NCBI GenBank assembly: GCA_021441665.1
Contig: JAGYYN010006688.1
Location: 1-23,801 of the forward strand
DNA length: 23,801 nt
Source: Euplotes cf. woodruffi 2 WChen-2021
Taxonomy: Eukaryota; Ciliophora; Spirotrichea; Euplotida; Euplotidae
Direction: 5' to 3'
Below are positions 20,150 through 23,801 of this stretch, one piece after another (the first letter of the stretch is position 1; every line of letters starts with the position of its first letter). The position numbers and the translations under genes were made by a program. A model generated the notes under the pieces. That model saw only the letters and a program-made list of their open reading frames with translations, searched no databases and had not been told where the DNA came from.

Positions 20150-21943
20150 ATGAAATTTTCAAAGTCATTCATGCTTCCGCATCGCATTGGAATTCCAGGG
20201 CAGAAGCTTTCACAAGTTTCTCTGTAAGCAGATCACTAATTGAGGATAGTAACCGTACTTTAGAGGCACATACGACAAGGAAAGAAAGGAGACTCTATCA
20301 CCGATCAAACGAAACATGTCCGAAGATAACTTGAGTAAGCAAGTCCTTTATTAACGAGTAAAATAGACGTACACTAGTATCGATTGTTTTTATTTGTAAA
20401 TGATGAAACCGAGAACTTACATATTCTAGGCAATAATTATATGCCAGAGAACTCATCTCCAGATGCACTTTGGCCGCATTCGAAGTTTAAGGTACTAAAT
20501 ATTTGGATTTTGAGCAGCTGGACCAAGTATAATCCCATTTACCATAGCTTCGACCGATAAAACTAGCAAAAGTCAGTATTAATAATGTGTAAGAATGACA
20601 TGAAGGATTTGAGGTTATTTACACTAATATTAAATTCAGTTCCCATCCAACACAAAAAGGAAGCAAAAATAATATATCAAAGGTCTCAAGTAACGAGTAC
20701 CTAAACAAGAACCAAAATTTGGCTGCGAATTGTATGTAAACAAGTATAACGTTGCAGTTCAGGATTTTAAAATCAGAAAGAGCATGCCTCAGAATGTGAT
20801 TAATCTCAAAAGCCCAATGAACATCGACAGTTATCTGCTTGGAGATTTAAAAAGGTACTCTTTGTTAAAAGACTTATTTATTTTTATAAAGTTACAGTTG
20901 GATTAAGCAATTCTTACTTATTCTTGCTAGCAACGACAACGATAGCATATCAGATAACGATGAGGACTTCAAGCCTAATCCAACGCCTCGCAGTTCGAGT
21001 AATCCTAAGTTATGACTCGATATAGTGGTGCCGATTGACATCATCAACGGCTACAACCACACCAACAGTACAGAAAATCTGTTATTTCGCATAGATCCTA
21101 ATTACCACGGAAAAACGAGGTACAGTATCCTTTTCCAGAGCTGATTCCGGAGATCTGCCGCAAAGGTATGCCGAGTTGCAACGTAATAGGAGCAAATGAA
21201 TAAACTTGGAAGCATTGTCAAGCTCAACCAGACGAGACTCAGCGATCAAAATAAAATCACTAGGAACTCAGCTTTTTACTTTCCGAAGATAAGCAACAAA
21301 GACAGAAGAGTAATTATAATAAGCTTGTGAGTGATTTTATTGTAGAGTGTTGAACCAAAGATAATCTGCAGTCTTTTGGACAACTATCATAGTCTCGAAG
21401 AAATTATTAAGGACAAGACTCGACTCATGATTTGACTTTTGAAGTAAATTTATTAACAGACTTGAGACTATTAACAACGAAAAGAAACTATGCAAACTTG
21501 GTAAGGCAATTTAAAAAATCATTTTATTTAACACTTATATTTTATTAGTGAAAGTTAAGAAGACAGAGGTACGGATGTACAGATATAAAAATATATAGAT
21601 TTTTGGAGCAACTTATAACCAGATTAACTCATTTAATAATGCTGTAAAAGACTTTGTTAAACATCAGTTGCATTTAAAGCAAAGTCACGGCAATAAGCTT
21701 GCCAAAAAGATTGAACTTGCAAAGCTGCTTATTTCAAAGCTAAAGTCAAGCAACTTTACTAGTCAAGATATGGTGAATATACACCAGCTCGGCTCAAAAT
21801 CTTTGATATGCATTTATGCTAAATTGCTTACAGACTATTTCTCTAATGATGTGTCAGTTAACAAAGCAGTTATAAGACACGAAATACAGCTGATCGAGTC
21901 TAAATTTGACTTCAAAAGTATTTCTATTTTCTGATTAATTTAG
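20150..21943 (+). CDS. unknown protein, 435 aa, 11 exons, two +1 frameshifts
   Basis: Exons: 20150-20223, 20264-20334, 20430-20491, 20548-20586, 20640-20731, 20758-20854, 20931-21165, 21190-21309, 21346-21500, 21549-21568, 21599-21943; introns 24-95 nt. +1 shifts at AAA-TAA (20670-20672) and AAG-TAA (21445-21447); total 1,308 nt, 436 codons. The N-terminus (MKFSKSFMLPHRIGIPGQKL) is basic, the middle polar with acidic DNDSISDNDEDFKPNPTPRS, and the last 110 residues form a helical-looking block (FNNAVKDFVKHQLHLKQ; NKLAKKIELAKLLISKLKSS). TGA reads as Cys at several places, including near the C-terminus, where it is followed by LI and TAG. TATAAAG at 20125-20131 lies about 20 bp before the ATG. 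No family recognised. Exon 10 is only 20 nt. Confidence 0.75.
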
Positions 21944-22258
21944 ATAAAGCCAGTTGTCATAATAAAGCAAGTTGAAAACCAAAAGCAAAGCATCGCTTGA
22001 ATGCCAGCTTAAAGTTACCATTTAGAAACTACTCAGTAATCATTGTTCTTATTTACATTCAGAATGGCACTAGTGTTCAAATGAAACAGAAAAATTCAAA
22101 GGCAAAGACTATTTTAAAGCGCTAGTGACAATATTTTAAATTTATTAATATCGTCTCAATCACTTTAATAAAAATGCTGATGCTCTATAAAATCTTTTGT
22201 AGTAACAAATTGAACCAAATATTATTCTGTTTTGTTAGGATAGATTCAGACAAAATAT
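21944..22258. other. convergent 3' spacer, 315 bp
   Basis: AT-rich DNA between two genes ending towards each other. No open frame, repeat or RNA structure recognised. Confidence 0.5.
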
Positions 22259-23218
22259 CTATCTAAAATTAGTGCCTTGGTTTGCTCCCATTGGTGTCAC
22301 CACTGGCTGAGCGTAGTTCATGTTATACTGATTGCCTGGCAAAAGCGGCTGCTTGTCATATCCTAACTGAGTACCAACTGGATTAGCTGGATTTGCTGCA
22401 TAGCTATTGTAGCAATACTGGTTTGGTGCAACAGGCATATTCACATTTGGAACCATATTTGGGTAATGTTGCTTTCTTAGTCTTGCTTCCTTTCGCTTTT
22501 GAATTTTCTTCTTACATCATCTGATACAGCAAACTGTGAATATGATGAAGATAACGCAAAATGCAACACTGCCAATAACAATCCCAGCAATTGCTCCTGC
22601 GCTGAGTGGGTCTTTATAAAGAGAAGCGTTAAATTGGAACTTTCCGATCCTCGTTGAGTCTGAAATAGCGAGAACATAAATTGAATTATACCCTTTTACT
22701 GGAATTTTGATATCATCTCCAGCTTTGAACAACCTCTGCTCGATATTATACGAGTTGTCATCGTTCCTAGAATAGATAGAAACAGTGACATTTTTGGAGT
22801 ACAAGTTATAAACTCGAAAACCATCGTAGCCTGGTGTCGACTTTGAAAGACTGTACCATCACACCCCGCCTTCTTGAACATAATTTGAGTTTACGGTTGT
22901 TTCATAGTCGCTATAGATGTAGTAATACTGTCCATTTCACGACCATTCTTGAGGACAGAGCAGTAAGCCAGAGTCTTTGGGGAACATATAGCTATCATCT
23001 GATCATACTCCAGCAGTTCCGCCACCACAATTATAAGAGTTATCATTATAATCTCATCAATTAAGATCGCCTGATGTTGGATAAGGTTTTCATACTTTAG
23101 ACCTGTAGTAGTCTTCATATCAAGTAAGGCAGTCGACTGTGTTTCGAATCTGAGTGTAGTCTCTGAGTCCTTCTGCAAGTGCAAATCACACTAGCAGTGA
23201 TATTACGAGTAGCTTCAT
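22259..23218 (-). CDS. type I membrane surface protein, Cys-rich ectodomain, 319 aa
   Basis: A single uninterrupted frame of 320 codons with TGA as Cys. Residues 1-16 (MKLLVISLLVCFALAE) are a signal peptide with a TGA Cys inside. The ectodomain (about 17-205) has many Cys, mostly TGA, with motifs such as CLTCYEDYYRSKVC, DLNCCDYND, NCGGGTAGVCSDD and LLLCPQEWSC, plus possible N-glycosylation sites (KNVTVS, FNASLY). One membrane span lies at about 207-229 (AGAIAGIVIGSVAFCVIFII), followed by CCIRCCKKK, suited to palmitoylation, and a cytoplasmic tail rich in Asn, Pro, Gln and Tyr. The layout suggests a secretory-pathway surface glycoprotein; ligand and role are unknown. It has no intron and no frameshift, unlike most genes here. 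Confidence 0.88.
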
Positions 23219-23685
23219 TTTTGTATAAAATAATATATTTGCAATCAGGACTATTGCAGTTCCAGATTTAAATTATTTTATATCATTATATCAATTAATA
23301 ACTTCGCTTTTCCACATTGAAGATTTTTTTCTCATTTAAACAAAATCATACGTACTTCGAGAACAAGATAAAGTAGTCAAGCGGGAAATACAGATATATA
23401 ACTTTAGTCGTTAAAACATACTTGAAAATTTTCACTTTTAAATATACAAAATGATTTCATAATCATATTAATTAAGAACCTTTAGTTCAAGAGTTCCTAC
23501 TTTTTTTGACTTTAAACTATATCGATAAAAGGACAGTCGTATTTATAGCTTTAATTTTTCAATAAATTTGAAGTTAACTTACATATCTAAATCACACAAA
23601 CAGTGAAAAGACAAGTACTTTAAATTTATGAAGATGATGCTTGTGCAATCTTAGCTACAAATTATGAAACCATTTCTCGGCCATC
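23219..23685. other. intergenic region between two minus-strand genes
   Basis: About 467 bp, AT-rich, stops in all frames. It holds the surface-protein promoter and the 3' end of the RING gene. A minus-strand TATTGAAAAA at 23555-23564 fits the euplotid breakage consensus, with the chance caveat given for other copies. No gene seen. Confidence 0.45.
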
Positions 23686-23801
23686 TTAACCTCCAAAATT
23701 GAGCACAGCATAGTCTTGGATTTGAGAGTTGCAATGCGGACACCTCTGCTGGATCTCCTGGAAGCAAAATCTTCATAGTATCAAGTGGTTGCATGGCAAT
23801 A
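23686..23801 (-). CDS. RING-finger protein, C-terminal fragment
   Basis: The frame from the right edge reads LPCNHLILCRFCFQEIQQ, then RCPHCNSQIQDYAVLNFGG and TAA at 23688-23686. The spacing C-x-H-x3-C-x2-C followed by C-x2-C is the second half of a RING zinc finger, the usual mark of an E3 ubiquitin ligase. The Cys of LILC, a zinc ligand, is TGA. The first CxxC pair and the N-terminus lie beyond the window. Two other frames are open here, but only this one carries the zinc-ligand pattern. Confidence 0.8.

Noticed and set aside
346-23564. HATTGAAAHH breakage motifs in several spacers as fragmentation signals
   Set aside because: About ten matches are expected by chance in 23.8 kb this AT-rich; without telomere-addition data they are not evidence.

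Overview
The window looks like nuclear DNA of a euplotid ciliate (Euplotes or a close relative). Three things in the sequence point there. (1) TGA reads as cysteine: in the HMG-CoA lyase gene it supplies the invariant catalytic cysteine of the GLGGCPYA motif, in a RING-finger gene it supplies a zinc ligand, and in a surface protein it supplies many ectodomain cysteines. (2) TAA and TAG are the only terminators, and many genes stay in frame only if a ribosome meeting an internal TAA/TAG shifts by +1, most often at AAA-TAA. (3) Introns are tiny, mostly 22-66 nt, with GTAAG-type donors and TAG/CAG acceptors. Euplotes is the group known for TGA=Cys combined with frequent +1 frameshifting.

Layout, left to right: a membrane protein running off the left edge (minus, 1-345); an unknown 237-aa protein (453-1314); a 74-aa protein (1482-1743); a Cys-rich membrane protein, perhaps PLAC8-like (1957-2418); a small basic protein (2535-2957); a 14-exon hydrophilic protein needing five AAA-TAA shifts (3593-6076); HMG-CoA lyase with two shifts (minus, 6286-7283); a three-HMG-box protein (7372-9249); a 1,513-residue TRP/polycystin-like cation channel (9607-14593); a 559-residue coiled-coil-type protein with six putative shifts (minus, 14715-16715); a 148-aa protein (minus, 16863-17337); one or two partly resolved genes (minus, 17389-17999); an AT-rich gap (18001-19061); a 212-aa basic protein with a candidate +2 shift (19062-19971); an 11-exon, 435-aa protein (20150-21943); a type I surface glycoprotein (minus, 22259-23218); and the C-terminus of a RING protein (minus, 23686-23801).

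Most multi-exon models were tested by adding exon lengths and subtracting skipped bases; each total is divisible by three. Splice sites and shift sites are my reading of the sequence, not the output of a program. No transposon, LTR element, CRISPR array, rRNA or tRNA was recognised. About 15 genes sit 50-1,060 bp apart with no C4A4/G4T4 telomeric repeat, whereas euplotid macronuclear chromosomes normally carry one gene each. This suggests germline (micronuclear) DNA or an unusually long somatic chromosome. No TA-bounded internal eliminated sequence was needed to keep any gene open.

The genes do not form an obvious pathway. The main biological content is the decoding system: about 22 internal stop codons that must be shifted through, set against terminal stops in the same local context that must terminate.
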